Origin: CATOSK01 sp963665735
Lineage (GTDB): Bacteria; Chloroflexota; Dehalococcoidia; Lucifugimonadales; UBA3495
Assembly: GCA_963665735.1 (NCBI GenBank)
Contig: OY762444.1
Span: 1,736,001 to 1,800,000, forward strand
Direction of reading: 5' to 3'
Length of the DNA: 64,000 bases
This document shows positions 49,300 through 58,365 of the stretch, one piece after another (within the stretch, counting starts at the first letter, position 1; each line of letters begins with the position of its first letter). The notes below the pieces were generated by a model. The model searched no databases. It was given only the letters and a program-made list of their open reading frames with translations, and had not been told where the DNA came from. The translations under genes were made by a program, and so were the position numbers.

Positions 49300-50065
49300 C
49301 AAGAGGGTGTATAACAAATCCCCTCCCCCTGCGAGGGGGAGGGTTAGGGTGGGGGTGGCATCCTGTTGGGAAAGGAGCGAAGAAGAGAATTCCAACACAC
49401 CCTCCAAGAGTGTCGTCAATTCCATTCGTAGCCATTCCCGCCCCCGGACCGTCATTCCCGCGAAAGCCGGAATCCAGAAATCCAAGCATATAACATCGTG
49501 CCTAACGGCAAAGAGTCCTGGATACCGGCCTGCGCCGGTTTGACAGGCTTATCCCGTTAGTCAACATTTCAACTCCATTCGTAGCCATTCCCGCCCCCAC
49601 CGTCATTCCCGTCCCCCACCGTCATTCCCGCGAAAGCGGGAATCCACAACCGACGCCTTTGGAGGGTGTGAGATAAATCCCCTCCCCCTACGAGGGGGAG
49701 GGTTAGGGTGGGGGTGGCATCCTGTTGGGAAAGGAGCGAAGAAGAGAATTCCAACACACCCTCTAAGAGTATCGTCAATTCCATTCGTAGCCATTCCCAC
49801 CCCCGGATCGTCATTCCGGCGAAAGCCGGAATCCAGGAAGGCCAAGCATACAACATCGTGCCTAACGGCAAAGAGTCCCGGATACCGGCCTGCGCCGGTA
49901 TGACAGGCTTATCCCGTTAGTCAACATTTCAACTCCATTCGCAGTCATTTCCACCCCCCACCGTCATTCCCGCGAAAGCGGGAATCCACAACCGACGCCT
50001 TTGGAGGGTGTGAGATAAATCCCCTCCCCCTACGAGGGGGAGGGTTAGGGTGGGGGTGGCATCCG
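49300..50065. repeat. Tandem long repeats (about 360-bp unit)
   Basis: A composite unit (family B, then GGCATCCTGTTGGGAAAGG, AAGAAGAGAATTCC, family A, CATCGTGCCTAACGGCAAAG, family A, then GTTAGTCAACATTTC) occurs at 49317-49675 and 49676-50017 with over 90 percent identity; a third copy is cut after 40 bases at 50018. It fills the 830 bases between the two halves of the Mo-oxidoreductase pair. No gene. Confidence 0.85.
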
Positions 50066-50104
50066 TCGCATTCAAGAATAACGGCTTGATTTGTTGCCAC
50101 GCCC

Positions 50105-50710
50105 CTAGTCGCCCCAGTAGCGCTGTTCCTTCCAAGGGTCGCCGTACATATGATAACCGGCGTTCTCCCAGAACCCCGGCTGGTCCCGCTCCATGAAGTG
50201 CAGCCCCCGCACCCACTTGGCCGACTTCCAGAAATACAGGTGAGGCACCAGCAGCCGCGCCGGGCCGCCGTGGGACGGTTCCAGCGGCGCGCCGTTATAC
50301 TCGATTGCCACCATACCCCGCCCGTCAACCAGGTCTGCCGTCGGCACGTTGGTGGTATAACCGCCGTCGCTGAAGGCCATGACGTACCCCGGCGGCTCGG
50401 CGATACCCGCGCTTTCCAGCAGCGCGTCAATGGTCACGCCCCGCCAGGTGGTGTCCAGCTTGCTCCACTTGGTGACGCAATGAATGTCCACCAGAATCTC
50501 CGTCTGGGGCAGCGCCAGCATTTCCGGCCAAGTCCAGGACGAAAGCAGTTCGCCGTCCACATCCACCAGGCTGAACGTCCAGATGTCCAGCGGCGTCCGT
50601 GGCGTGGGGCCGGCCGACAGCACCGGAAACCCGGTTTCCAGGTATTGCCCCGGCGGAATGGGCCGGGGAGGTTCGGGACGCCGGCGGCCAAAAAATCCTC
50701 TCGATACCAT
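50105..50710 (-). CDS. Sulfite-oxidase-like molybdopterin oxidoreductase
   Basis: A 201-aa protein of the YedY/sulfite-oxidase superfamily: VDIHC78VTKWSKLD with the Mo-coordinating Cys, then TWRGV, DGGYTTNVPTADLVDG, GGPARLLVPHLYFWKSAKWVRGL and the final GYHMYGDPW. No Tat signal, so it is cytoplasmic, as for the short form. Its partner reductase is 830 bases downstream on the same strand. GGAGG is four bases before ATG 50710. Confidence 0.9.
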   Translation of the reverse strand: MVSRGFFGRRRPEPPRPIPPGQYLETGFPVLSAGPTPRTPLDIWTFSLVDVDGELLSSWTWPEMLALPQTEILVDIHCVTKWSKLDTTWRGVTIDALLESAGIAEPPGYVMAFSDGGYTTNVPTADLVDGRGMVAIEYNGAPLEPSHGGPARLLVPHLYFWKSAKWVRGLHFMERDQPGFWENAGYHMYGDPWKEQRYWGD

Positions 50711-50771
50711 GCAGCCTCCAAGGTTGTAACGCCGGACACCCGGCGACGGTAACTTAATCTTATACCACAAA

Positions 50772-51158
50772 TTACCTTGGAAGATGGGCAATGACCGGGG
50801 CCAGATGCTTTGACGCATTCCGAAGGTCAACGGCGACCGCAACGTAATCATCAGGGTCGGGGCCGTCGCATCGCCAGTACGCAACCAGGTCGTCGTTCTC
50901 CACAACCAGGGTGGCGGTTTCAACGTCTTCGCCAAAAGTGAGCGTATCCGTTTCCTTGCAGTACCCTCTAAACGGCGACAACGGGATGTAGTAACTGAAT
51001 CCTATGACATCCAACGAAGTCGGCTCGTGGGTGTCCTCCACGTAATCTATGACCGTGAGCGGATGATTGTCCAGGGAATCGGCTGCGTCATGGGGCTTGC
51101 CCGTGCTGAAAGCAATGGCATTGGCCTCCGGGTCATAACTTGAGACCCTCAAGCTCAT
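50772..51158 (-). CDS. Protein with two DUF2283-like units
   Basis: A 128-aa protein. Residues 3-55 (SSYDPEANAIAFSTG ... DVIGFSYY) and 65-128 (KETDTLTFGEDV ... VVENDDLVAY ... VDLRNASKHLAPVI) each resemble the DUF2283 fold; the last motif matches LHAASQYLAPLL in the 40171 gene. It starts two bases after the amidohydrolase stop. Confidence 0.55.
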   Translation of the reverse strand: MSLRVSSYDPEANAIAFSTGKPHDAADSLDNHPLTVIDYVEDTHEPTSLDVIGFSYYIPLSPFRGYCKETDTLTFGEDVETATLVVENDDLVAYWRCDGPDPDDYVAVAVDLRNASKHLAPVIAHLPR

Positions 51159-51160
51159 TA

Positions 51161-51961
51161 TCAACCCCCCGGCGGAAACCCGAAGAGCGTCAAAGCCGTC
51201 TTGCCGAAGGCCCATTCCAGTTCCTCGCCAGAGCAGAAGGACGCCATTTGCTCCTGCGTGAATTGCAGGGCGTTGCGGTATCCCTCCCTGATTACCACCC
51301 GCGGGTAGTCGCTGCCCCACAGCATCCGCCGCGGCCCAAAGGCGTCATAGGCCATTTCCAGGTAAGGCGGCGCTTCTTGATACGGGAAAGGCGGGTCGCA
51401 GAACTCCCCCATGCCGTGAAACTTGATATAGGTGTTGGGATAGCGGGCCAGTTTCAAGACTTCCCGGTACTGGTCTTCCTCCGGCTTGGCGTGCTGGTAG
51501 TCGCTGACGGCGTAAAACCCCATGCCGCCCAGGTGTTCGATGATTAGTTTCAGGTGGGGCAATGCCTCCACCATTTCAGCGAACTCCGGCGTCAGGAACC
51601 CGGTCATGGGGCCGCCGGCGCTGACCGGCATCCCCAAATCAGCGGCCTTGCGCCAGATAGCCCAAGGGTCATCGCCGGGGGAACGGTTGAAGTTCCTCAG
51701 CCGCACCGACTGGGCGCCCTGACCGTGCCGCGATTCCAGTTGGCCCACGCCCTCCGGGGTGTCCACGTCCACCCGGCAGACCACCGCCAGCCGTTGCGGA
51801 AATCGCCGTTGACATTCCAGCACGTAGCTGTTGTCCGTGGTGGTGGACGACTGCACCAGCACGGTATGGGCCACGTCGTTATAGGCCATCTGGGTCAGCA
51901 GCATCTCCACCGGCTCATAGGTGTGCAGGGCAACGTGAACGTGGGTATCAACGACAATCAT
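51161..51961 (-). CDS. Amidohydrolase (TIM-barrel metal-dependent hydrolase)
   Basis: A 266-aa amidohydrolase-2 family enzyme: VVDTHVHVALH (first metal motif), RVDVDTPEG, LKLIIEHLGG, FHGMGEF and RMLWGSDYPR with the last ligand Asp. The group acts on C-C or C-N bonds of small carboxylated or lactone substrates. It is the last gene before the ABC transporter run, but a 260-base inverted-repeat region lies between. Confidence 0.9.
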   Translation of the reverse strand: MIVVDTHVHVALHTYEPVEMLLTQMAYNDVAHTVLVQSSTTTDNSYVLECQRRFPQRLAVVCRVDVDTPEGVGQLESRHGQGAQSVRLRNFNRSPGDDPWAIWRKAADLGMPVSAGGPMTGFLTPEFAEMVEALPHLKLIIEHLGGMGFYAVSDYQHAKPEEDQYREVLKLARYPNTYIKFHGMGEFCDPPFPYQEAPPYLEMAYDAFGPRRMLWGSDYPRVVIREGYRNALQFTQEQMASFCSGEELEWAFGKTALTLFGFPPGG

Positions 51962-52088
51962 CTCGGCCTCGGTGGTGGTTGGAATGAACGGGGTTTCTAT
52001 GGCGGGATTATACCGCCTTGGGGGACAAATGACTAAGCGGGCTGATGAGGTCGTCGCCGCCGAGGAACGGCCCCGGCTGGTAGTCCAT

Positions 52089-52214
52089 CAACTTTGGGCT
52101 GATGGTCAAACCGGGAGTTAAAAGTCCGTTCGTGGTGAGCTTGTCGAACCATGAACGGGCGGCCCTTCGACAAGCTCAGGGCGAACGGAGGAATTAACCC
52201 TCAGCCCAAAGTTG
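52089..52214. repeat. Nested inverted repeat (family E core)
   Basis: Outer arms CAACTTTGGGCTGA (52089-52102) and TCAGCCCAAAGTTG (52201-52214) match over 14 bp. Inside, 52126-52148 and 52166-52188 pair at 20 of 23 positions (TGAGCTTGTCGAA core). It lies at the 3' end of the third ABC cassette, nine bases after the permease stop. Confidence 0.8.
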
Positions 52215-52222
52215 TTCGCCTA

Positions 52223-53140
52223 CTAGTCGTAACGAATCCTGGGATTAACGTAGGCATACAAAATATCCACCGCCAGGGCGGTTGCGACGTAGAAGAACCC
52301 CGCCGCCAGCACTGTGGCCTGCACGATGGGGAAGTCCCGCTGGTTGATGCCCTGCAACATCAGCCGACCAATTCCGGGCCACGCGAATATAACCTCAATG
52401 GCTACCGAGCCGTTGAGCAGCCCGGCCAGGGTCAACCCGGAGAAGGTCAATACCGGAATGACGGCGTTTTTCAGCGCGTGCTTGTAAACCACCACCGTTT
52501 CCGCCAGCCCCTTGGCCCGTGCAAACTTCACGTATTCGCTGTCCAGCACGTCCAGCATACTGGAACGGGCCAGCCGCAGCACCCCGGCCATGCCGCTCCA
52601 GGAAAGCACGAAGGCCGGCAGGATGAAGTGTTCGATTCCCCCCCGCCCGAAGGTGGGCAGCCACCCCAATATGGCCCCGAACAGCAGGATGAGCATTATC
52701 GCAATCCAGAAGCTGGGAGCGGCGATGCCCACCACGGCGAAAAACTTGCCGAAGTAGTCAAACACCGAATCGCGTTTAACCGCCGACAGAATGCCCAGGG
52801 GTATGCCCACCACCATTGTCATCAGGAAGGCGGCGCCGGCCAGTTGCAGGGTGGCGGGAAAACGGTCCAGCAGTTCCTTCAACGCCGGCTGGCCGGAAAT
52901 GTGGGACTCCCCGAAATCAAGCCGGGCGATGTTGACCACGAATCGCCCATACTGCACCGGCAGGGGCTTGTCCAGCCCCATGTTCCGCTTCAACTGTTCG
53001 TAGTCTTCCACCGTGGACTCGGGCCCCAGCAGATAGAGGGCCGGGTCGCCGGTCAGGTGAACGCTCAGGAACACCGCCAGGCTGAGTATCAGCAGCGTTA
53101 TCAAAGCCTGCAACAAGCGCGCCAGAATGTACCGCTGCAT
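52223..53140 (-). CDS. ABC peptide transporter permease, DppB-like (cassette 1)
   Basis: A 305-aa permease with six hydrophobic segments. N-terminal MQRYILARLLQALITLLILSLAVFLSVHLTGDPA is typical of DppB/OppB; the EAA loop (FARAKGLAETVVVYKHALKNAVIPV) contacts the ATPase. It is about 75-80 percent identical to the permeases at 57266 and 62346. No DppC gene follows, unlike the other two cassettes. Confidence 0.93.
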   Translation of the reverse strand: MQRYILARLLQALITLLILSLAVFLSVHLTGDPALYLLGPESTVEDYEQLKRNMGLDKPLPVQYGRFVVNIARLDFGESHISGQPALKELLDRFPATLQLAGAAFLMTMVVGIPLGILSAVKRDSVFDYFGKFFAVVGIAAPSFWIAIMLILLFGAILGWLPTFGRGGIEHFILPAFVLSWSGMAGVLRLARSSMLDVLDSEYVKFARAKGLAETVVVYKHALKNAVIPVLTFSGLTLAGLLNGSVAIEVIFAWPGIGRLMLQGINQRDFPIVQATVLAAGFFYVATALAVDILYAYVNPRIRYD

Positions 53141-53264
53141 TCAATATCCCTCAACCAATGTCCATAGGTAAAGTTGGGTTGTCCTGCCGGAGTTGCGGCG
53201 TCGCCCCCGGCCCCTTGCAGAGTGTCCGAGAAGCTAGTCCGGCGCCCTACCAACACACCCACCC

Positions 53265-53605
53265 CCTACCGTCATTCCGGCGAAGGCCGGAATCCAGAAA
53301 TCCTTGCCAGCAGCATCCTTGGCCCGCGAATTACCGTCATTCCTGTCCCTTACCAACACACGCGCCCCCTACCGTCATTCCCGCGAAACCTGTCCTGAGC
53401 GTAGCCGAAGGAGCGGGAATCCACAACCCACGAAGATGTACCGTCATTCCGGCGAAGGCCGGAATCCAGAAATTCTTGCCACCGCCAGCCTTGGCCCTCG
53501 ATTTACCGTCATTCCTGTCCCCTACCAACACACCCGCCCCCTACCGTCATTCCCGCGAAACCTGTCCTGAGCCTAGCCGAAGGAGCGGGAATCCACAGGT
53601 GTCGG
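53265..53605. repeat. Family A array between binding-protein and permease genes
   Basis: Four palindromes at 53270, 53372, 53440 and 53542; the second and fourth carry the CCTGTCCTGAGC(G/C)(T)AGCCGAAGGAG insertion between arms. A 170-base unit (family A + AAATCCTTGCCA(C/G)... + CCTACCAACACAC) is repeated at 53270 and 53440. Confidence 0.8.
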
Positions 53606-53659
53606 CTGACCGGGCCCGTCCGCCGGGAGAGACGGCGACCGGCGGGTTGGTCAAAGATA

Positions 53660-53690
53660 CTGCGGGTTGCAGTTTGAGCGCAACCCGCAG
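53660..53690 (-). promoter_or_regulatory. Intercistronic hairpin after binding-protein gene 1
   Basis: CTGCGGGTTGC and GCAACCCGCAG form a perfect 11-bp stem with a nine-base loop, 29 bases after the stop. No T-tract follows. Confidence 0.7.
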
Positions 53691-53718
53691 CGATTGGCCT
53701 TGCCTTGGCCGTTCCGCC

Positions 53719-55485
53719 CTACTCTTCCAGGGTGATGGTGTGGATGGCGGAAATCCACAGCGAGAAGGGATAGGGATCCCAGGTCTTGACCCGCGCCGCT
53801 ACGCCCCAGGGGATGTTGACGTATCCCACGCCAAACTCGTAGGTCTCATCCCGCAGCCGCACGTACAGGTCCTTGTAGGTTTGCTCCCGTTCTTCCAGGT
53901 CCAGCACTTCCGCCGCCGCCTGCACCACCTTGAAAAGGTCAGCGTCGGAGTGGGTGATGTTTATCTCCCGGTCCGGGTCGCCGTAACCGCTGGTGGTGTT
54001 GATGGTGGCGTTCTTGCGGGCCTCATTCTCCCGCCAGAGGATTTGACCGTCCAGTTCGCCGGCTTTCTGCCGCTTCTTGGTGCCGGTGCTGTCCGAAACC
54101 CGGACTTCCGTTTCCAGGCCCAGCTCCTTCTTCCAAAGGTCGGCCACCAACTGGGCGGTTTCCACCTGGAAGGGCATGGCCGTGGACTGCCAGGTGTTGA
54201 TGACCAGCGGCCCGAAATCTTTGCCGTCGGGGTAGCCGGCCTCGGCCAGCAGCGCGCGGGCCTTGTCCGGGTCGAAAGGCCAGGGGTCTATGGCCGGGCT
54301 GTAACCGTAGGTGTTGGGCGTAACCACCGCCCAGCCCTTGGCCACAAAGACCTCATCGCCGCCGTACAAGGTATCCCGTATCAGGTCCTTGTCTATGGCG
54401 TAGTCCAGCGCGTGCCGCACCCGCTTGTCGTGGCAGGGATGCTGGGGGTCGAAGCAGCCAATCATGCGGGCGTTGACGTACACCCCTTCCTGGCCGAAGA
54501 TAAGCCGTCCGCCGCCGGCCTCAATCTGACCCTGGACCGCCAGGCTGGCGGGAACAATGTCGGCGTCCCCGGCCCGCAAGGCCGCCACCCGGGTGGCTTC
54601 CTCGGGAACCAGGCGAAGCTCCAGGGACTGGAAGTTGACCCGCTTGTCCTCGGAGAAACCGTTGGCCGGCTGATAGTAGAAATCGTCGAACCGCTCGAAC
54701 TCCATCACGTCGGCCCGGCGGTGCTCCGTCAAGCTCATGGGGCCGGCGCCTATGGGACTGAGGTCGTAGGCTTCCGCCAATTCCTCGTTGTAGAGTTCCG
54801 CCCGCTCGGGCATCATGCCGTACCACTTATCGCCGATTTCCGAAATGTTGCCGGAAAAGGCGACGAAGGGCTTTTGAGTCTTGACGCTGACCTGGTTCGT
54901 GCCGCTCAACTCGATTGATTCCATCAGCCGGGAAATGGCGGCTCCGGTGGAGTCGGCGGTGTGGTGTTCATGCGCCTGGGGGCCAAAAGAGTTGCGCAGC
55001 GTCCAAAGCACGTCCTCCGGCCTTACGTCCGAACCGTCATGGAACTTGGCCCCTTCCCGGATGGTGAAGGTGGTGGTCAAGCCGTCAGCGGACAACTCCC
55101 AGTCCTCGGCGATGCCGGGAATCATTTCCGTCTGCGGGGTCATGGAAATCAGGAACCCGTGCATGATGCGGCCATAGTTGGCGCCGCCGGGGCTGCCGCC
55201 CACGTAGGCGATGTCAAACCGCTCATTGGCCAGGTCTCCCACCATGATGGTCAACGTGCCGGGGTTAACCTCCATCATGGCGTCCTTGGGTTCGTCCTGG
55301 GCCTGGGGAACGGCGGTAGGAGCGGGTGCCTGGGCCGCGGTGTCCGGCTGGGCAACCGGCTGCGCCGGCGCTGTTTCCTGGGGCGCGGCGGCGGAACCGC
55401 AAGCCACGGCCAGGGCCAGAACCAGCGCCAGGGCCGGCGCCAGCAGCCACCGGGGGTTGAAACCGGATTTAGTGAAGTAGTGCAT
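53719..55485 (-). CDS. ABC peptide-type substrate-binding lipoprotein (cassette 1)
   Basis: A 588-aa SBP family 5 protein. The signal peptide (LLAPALALVLALAVAC29) ends in a lipobox; a Pro/Ala/Gln-rich linker follows, then the binding domain: GLTTTFTIREGAKFHDGSDVRPEDVLWTL, RHALDYAIDKDLI and WPFDPDKARALLAEAGYPDGKDF. It captures peptides or other small solutes outside the membrane. Two good starts exist: ATG 55485 (AGGAGGGATA) and in-frame ATG 55524 (GGAGGCGCGA). Confidence 0.93.
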   Translation of the reverse strand: MHYFTKSGFNPRWLLAPALALVLALAVACGSAAAPQETAPAQPVAQPDTAAQAPAPTAVPQAQDEPKDAMMEVNPGTLTIMVGDLANERFDIAYVGGSPGGANYGRIMHGFLISMTPQTEMIPGIAEDWELSADGLTTTFTIREGAKFHDGSDVRPEDVLWTLRNSFGPQAHEHHTADSTGAAISRLMESIELSGTNQVSVKTQKPFVAFSGNISEIGDKWYGMMPERAELYNEELAEAYDLSPIGAGPMSLTEHRRADVMEFERFDDFYYQPANGFSEDKRVNFQSLELRLVPEEATRVAALRAGDADIVPASLAVQGQIEAGGGRLIFGQEGVYVNARMIGCFDPQHPCHDKRVRHALDYAIDKDLIRDTLYGGDEVFVAKGWAVVTPNTYGYSPAIDPWPFDPDKARALLAEAGYPDGKDFGPLVINTWQSTAMPFQVETAQLVADLWKKELGLETEVRVSDSTGTKKRQKAGELDGQILWRENEARKNATINTTSGYGDPDREINITHSDADLFKVVQAAAEVLDLEEREQTYKDLYVRLRDETYEFGVGYVNIPWGVAARVKTWDPYPFSLWISAIHTITLEE

Positions 55486-55754
55486 TATCCCTCCTGGTTG
55501 TTTTTGGGAAATCCCTTGGGTCATTCGCGCCTCCTTTACGGTTCCCCGGTCAAGGGGAACGATGTATGGTTCCTGGCCGGTTCTTGTCCCCGGCCCAAAA
55601 TGGGGTAGGGACACGGCTTGCCGCACCCCTACCCGTCATTCTTGCAACTTGCCCGACGGCGGTTGCGATTTTGCACCCCGGCGCAAGCCCTGTCAAGCCG
55701 GCTGCGCGCGCAATCAGGACGATTCCAAAGTCCATAGGAATGCTGTTAGCGGCG

Positions 55755-56075
55755 TTCCAACAACCCCCTCCCCTCTACCAGGGGGAGGGTTGGGGAGGGG
55801 GTGAACACCACCGTCATTCCCGCTTTCGCCGGAATCCAGAAATCCACGCATTCCCCAACCCTTTCCTGAGCCTGGCCGCAGGAACCGGAATGACGGCCAA
55901 TGCAAGACAACCCTCAAACCGTGGGCAATAGCCCCCTCCCCCTACCAGGGGGAGGGTCAGGGAGGGGGTGAACACCACCGTTATTCCCGCTTTCGCCGGA
56001 ATCCAGAATCCCCCATCATTGGCATTGTCAACGACGTAGGGGCGGGTTTCAAACCCGCCCCTACCACGCTCAGGT
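55755..56075. repeat. Repeat cluster (B, A, B, A, C)
   Basis: Between SBP 1 and the cassette 2 permease: family B at 55760-55803, family A at 55812-55840, family B at 55929-55972, family A half at 55980-56008 and a family C variant at 56036-56069 (GTAGGGGCGGGTTTCAAACCCGCCCCTAC). Confidence 0.8.
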
Positions 56076-56147
56076 AATTCCTGCTCAACCGATGGAGAAA
56101 TCCCAACGCTATTGGCCCGTTGAGACTATCCCCAACCCGGACGATTC

Positions 56148-57029
56148 CTAAACCCGCCGCAACTTCGGGTCCAGCGTGTCCCGCATCCAGTCCCCGAAGA
56201 AGTTGAACGCCAGCACCACAATGGTAATGGCCAGGCCGGGGAAGAGGGCCAGCCACCAGGCGTCCAAAATTACCGACCGCCCCTCGGACACCATAATCCC
56301 CCAGGCCGGGTCGCCGGGCGGCAGCCCCAGACCCAGGAAACTTAACGACGCTTCCAGCAGGATTACCTGCCCGATTTGCAGGCTGGTAATCACCATCAGC
56401 GTGTTAATCGTGTTGGGGAAGATGTGCCGGGCGATAATCATGGGCATGGACAACCCGGCGATGCGGGCGAAGGTCACGAAGTCCAGTTCCTTTATCGCCA
56501 GCACGTCGCCCCGAATCATGCGGGCAAACCGCGCCCACACCGTCAAAGCCACCGCCAGGATGATGTTTTCAATCCCGGCCCCCAAAATTGTGACGATAAT
56601 CATCGCCACCAGAATGGTCGGGAAACCCAGGGCCGCGTCCGAGGCCCGCATGATTACCAGGTCAATCCAGCCGGTGCGGAATCCCGCCACCAGCCCCAGC
56701 ACCGTCCCGACGAACATCCCGGTTCCCAGGGCCACCAGGGATATGAACAAGGCGGTGCGCGCCCCGTAAATCAGGCGGCTCAGCATATCCCGGCCCATGA
56801 TGTCGGTGCCTAACGGATAGCTGGAGTTCTCCCCAGGAGAATACTTGGCGTCCAGCATACTGATTTCGGTGGGGTCGTGCGGCGCCAGCAACGGCGCGAA
56901 CACGGCGCAGACCAGCAGGACGGTCAGGATAATTATCGGCATCCAGGGCAGCCGGGCCCGCCGGGCCTTTCCGGGCAGCGCCCGCAGGCGTTCCATCGTG
57001 GTTGGGGCCGCGCTTATTGAGGTAGCCAC
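56148..57029 (-). CDS. ABC peptide transporter permease, DppC-like (cassette 2)
   Basis: A 293-aa permease with a cytoplasmic N-terminus, six hydrophobic segments, the OppC-N motif LLAPHDPTEI, then YPLGTDIMGRDMLSRLIYGARTAL and the EAA loop (FVTFARIAGLSMPMIIARHIFPNTI). GTG start with GGGAGGG upstream. It is about 80 percent identical to the 61368 gene. Confidence 0.94.
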   Translation of the reverse strand: MATSISAAPTTMERLRALPGKARRARLPWMPIIILTVLLVCAVFAPLLAPHDPTEISMLDAKYSPGENSSYPLGTDIMGRDMLSRLIYGARTALFISLVALGTGMFVGTVLGLVAGFRTGWIDLVIMRASDAALGFPTILVAMIIVTILGAGIENIILAVALTVWARFARMIRGDVLAIKELDFVTFARIAGLSMPMIIARHIFPNTINTLMVITSLQIGQVILLEASLSFLGLGLPPGDPAWGIMVSEGRSVILDAWWLALFPGLAITIVVLAFNFFGDWMRDTLDPKLRRV

Positions 57030-57117
57030 AAAACCCTCCCGGTTACTTCAAGATGCCTCCGCCGTTGCGTTCCCGTTGGGACAAGTTTCCTTGCCGGAAC
57101 GGGCGGCGGCTTAATGG

Positions 57118-57235
57118 GGTATCGTCATACCGGCGTAGGCCGGTATCCGGAATCCCTTGCCCCACGGATGCTGGTGTATGCTTGGGGTTCCCGTACTCCG
57201 GCTTTTTCGCCGGAATGACGAAAACAGACCCTTGC
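57118..57235. repeat. Two family A palindromes
   Basis: CGTCATACCGGCGTAGGCCGGTATCC and CCGGCTTTTTCGCCGGAATGACG with the CTTGCCCCACGGATGCTGGTGTATG spacer, a near copy of 31455-31562. Confidence 0.75.
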
Positions 57236-57265
57236 GTACTTCCATCCTCAATTTAACGACACCCT

Positions 57266-58183
57266 TTAATCATAGCGGATTCTGGGGTTGATGTAAGCAT
57301 ACATTATATCAACCACCAGTGCGGTGAAAACGTAGAAGAACCCCGCCGCCAATACCGTAGCCTGGACGATGGGGAAGTCCCGCGTCCTGATTCCCTCCAG
57401 CATCAGCCGCCCGATGCCCGGCCAGGCGAAGACCACTTCGATAGCCACCGAGCCGTTGAGCAGTCCGGCCAGCGTCAACCCGGAAAAGGTCAGCACCGGA
57501 ATGACGGCGTTTTTCAGGGCGTGCTTGCTGATGACCACCATTTCCTTCAAGCCCTTGATGCGGGCGAACTTGACATACTCGCTGTCCAGCACCTCCAGCA
57601 TACTGGAACGGGCCAGACGCAAGACCCCGGCCATGCTGTGCCACGACAGCACGAAAGCCGGCAGTATGAAATGCTCAATTCCGCCCCGTCCGTAGGTGGG
57701 CAGCCAGCCCAGAATCGCCCCGAACAGCAGGATGAGCATTATCGCAATCCAGAAACTGGGGGCGGCAATGCCGACAACGGCGAACAATTTGCCAAGCTGG
57801 TCCAGAATCGAGTCGCGCTTTATCGCCGACAAAATTCCCAGGGGGACGCCGACGATTATGGTCAGGATAAAGGCTACCCCGGCCAGTTGCAGGGTGGCCG
57901 GCAGCCGCTGCAACAGTATGTCCCGGGCCGGCACGTCGCGGATATGGGACGTGCCGAAGTCCGCCTGGACAATGCCCCCCAGGAAGTTGGCGTACTGGAC
58001 GTACAGGGGCTTGTCCAGGCCCATGTTCCGCTTCATCTGTTCGTAGTCCTGCTCGGTGGCCTCCGGCCCCAGCAGGTACAACGCCGGGTTGCCCGTCAGG
58101 TGGACGCTGAGGAACACCGCCAGGCTCAGAATCAGCAAGGTAACTGCCGCTTGCAGGAACCGCAGGAAGATGTAACGCTGCAT
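57266..58183 (-). CDS. ABC peptide transporter permease, DppB-like (cassette 2)
   Basis: A 305-aa paralogue of the permease at 52223: MQRYIFLRFLQAAVTLLILSLAVFLSVHLTGNPALYLLGPE, EAA loop FARIKGLKEMVVISKHALKNAVIPV, same length and order of segments. The downstream DppC-like gene starts 236 bases on, after a repeat pair. Confidence 0.93.
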   Translation of the reverse strand: MQRYIFLRFLQAAVTLLILSLAVFLSVHLTGNPALYLLGPEATEQDYEQMKRNMGLDKPLYVQYANFLGGIVQADFGTSHIRDVPARDILLQRLPATLQLAGVAFILTIIVGVPLGILSAIKRDSILDQLGKLFAVVGIAAPSFWIAIMLILLFGAILGWLPTYGRGGIEHFILPAFVLSWHSMAGVLRLARSSMLEVLDSEYVKFARIKGLKEMVVISKHALKNAVIPVLTFSGLTLAGLLNGSVAIEVVFAWPGIGRLMLEGIRTRDFPIVQATVLAAGFFYVFTALVVDIMYAYINPRIRYD

Positions 58184-58280
58184 AACCCGTTCCCATCGCC
58201 TTCTTGGGTTTACTTGACCGGGGTTTGGGACGCCGGCCCGCGTCCGGGCGGGGTGGGAGAATCGCCGGTTTTATGTAGGG

Positions 58281-58316
58281 GAGTAGCCGTCCTGAGAACA
58301 CCCAGGGCGGCTACTC
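58281..58316 (-). promoter_or_regulatory. Intercistronic hairpin after binding-protein gene 2
   Basis: GAGTAGCCG pairs with CGGCTACTC (9 bp), with an inner CCTG/CAGG extension, 50 bases after the stop of SBP 2 and 98 bases before permease 2. Confidence 0.7.
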
Positions 58317-58365
58317 CGCGATGGTTTTGGCAGACTTGCGTACCGGGGGGACTGCCTATCCCCGG

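Noticed and set aside
53265..53605. Proline/arginine-rich ORFs across the repeat array
   Set aside because: The frames are open only because the palindromic repeats lack stops; no start site or family similarity.
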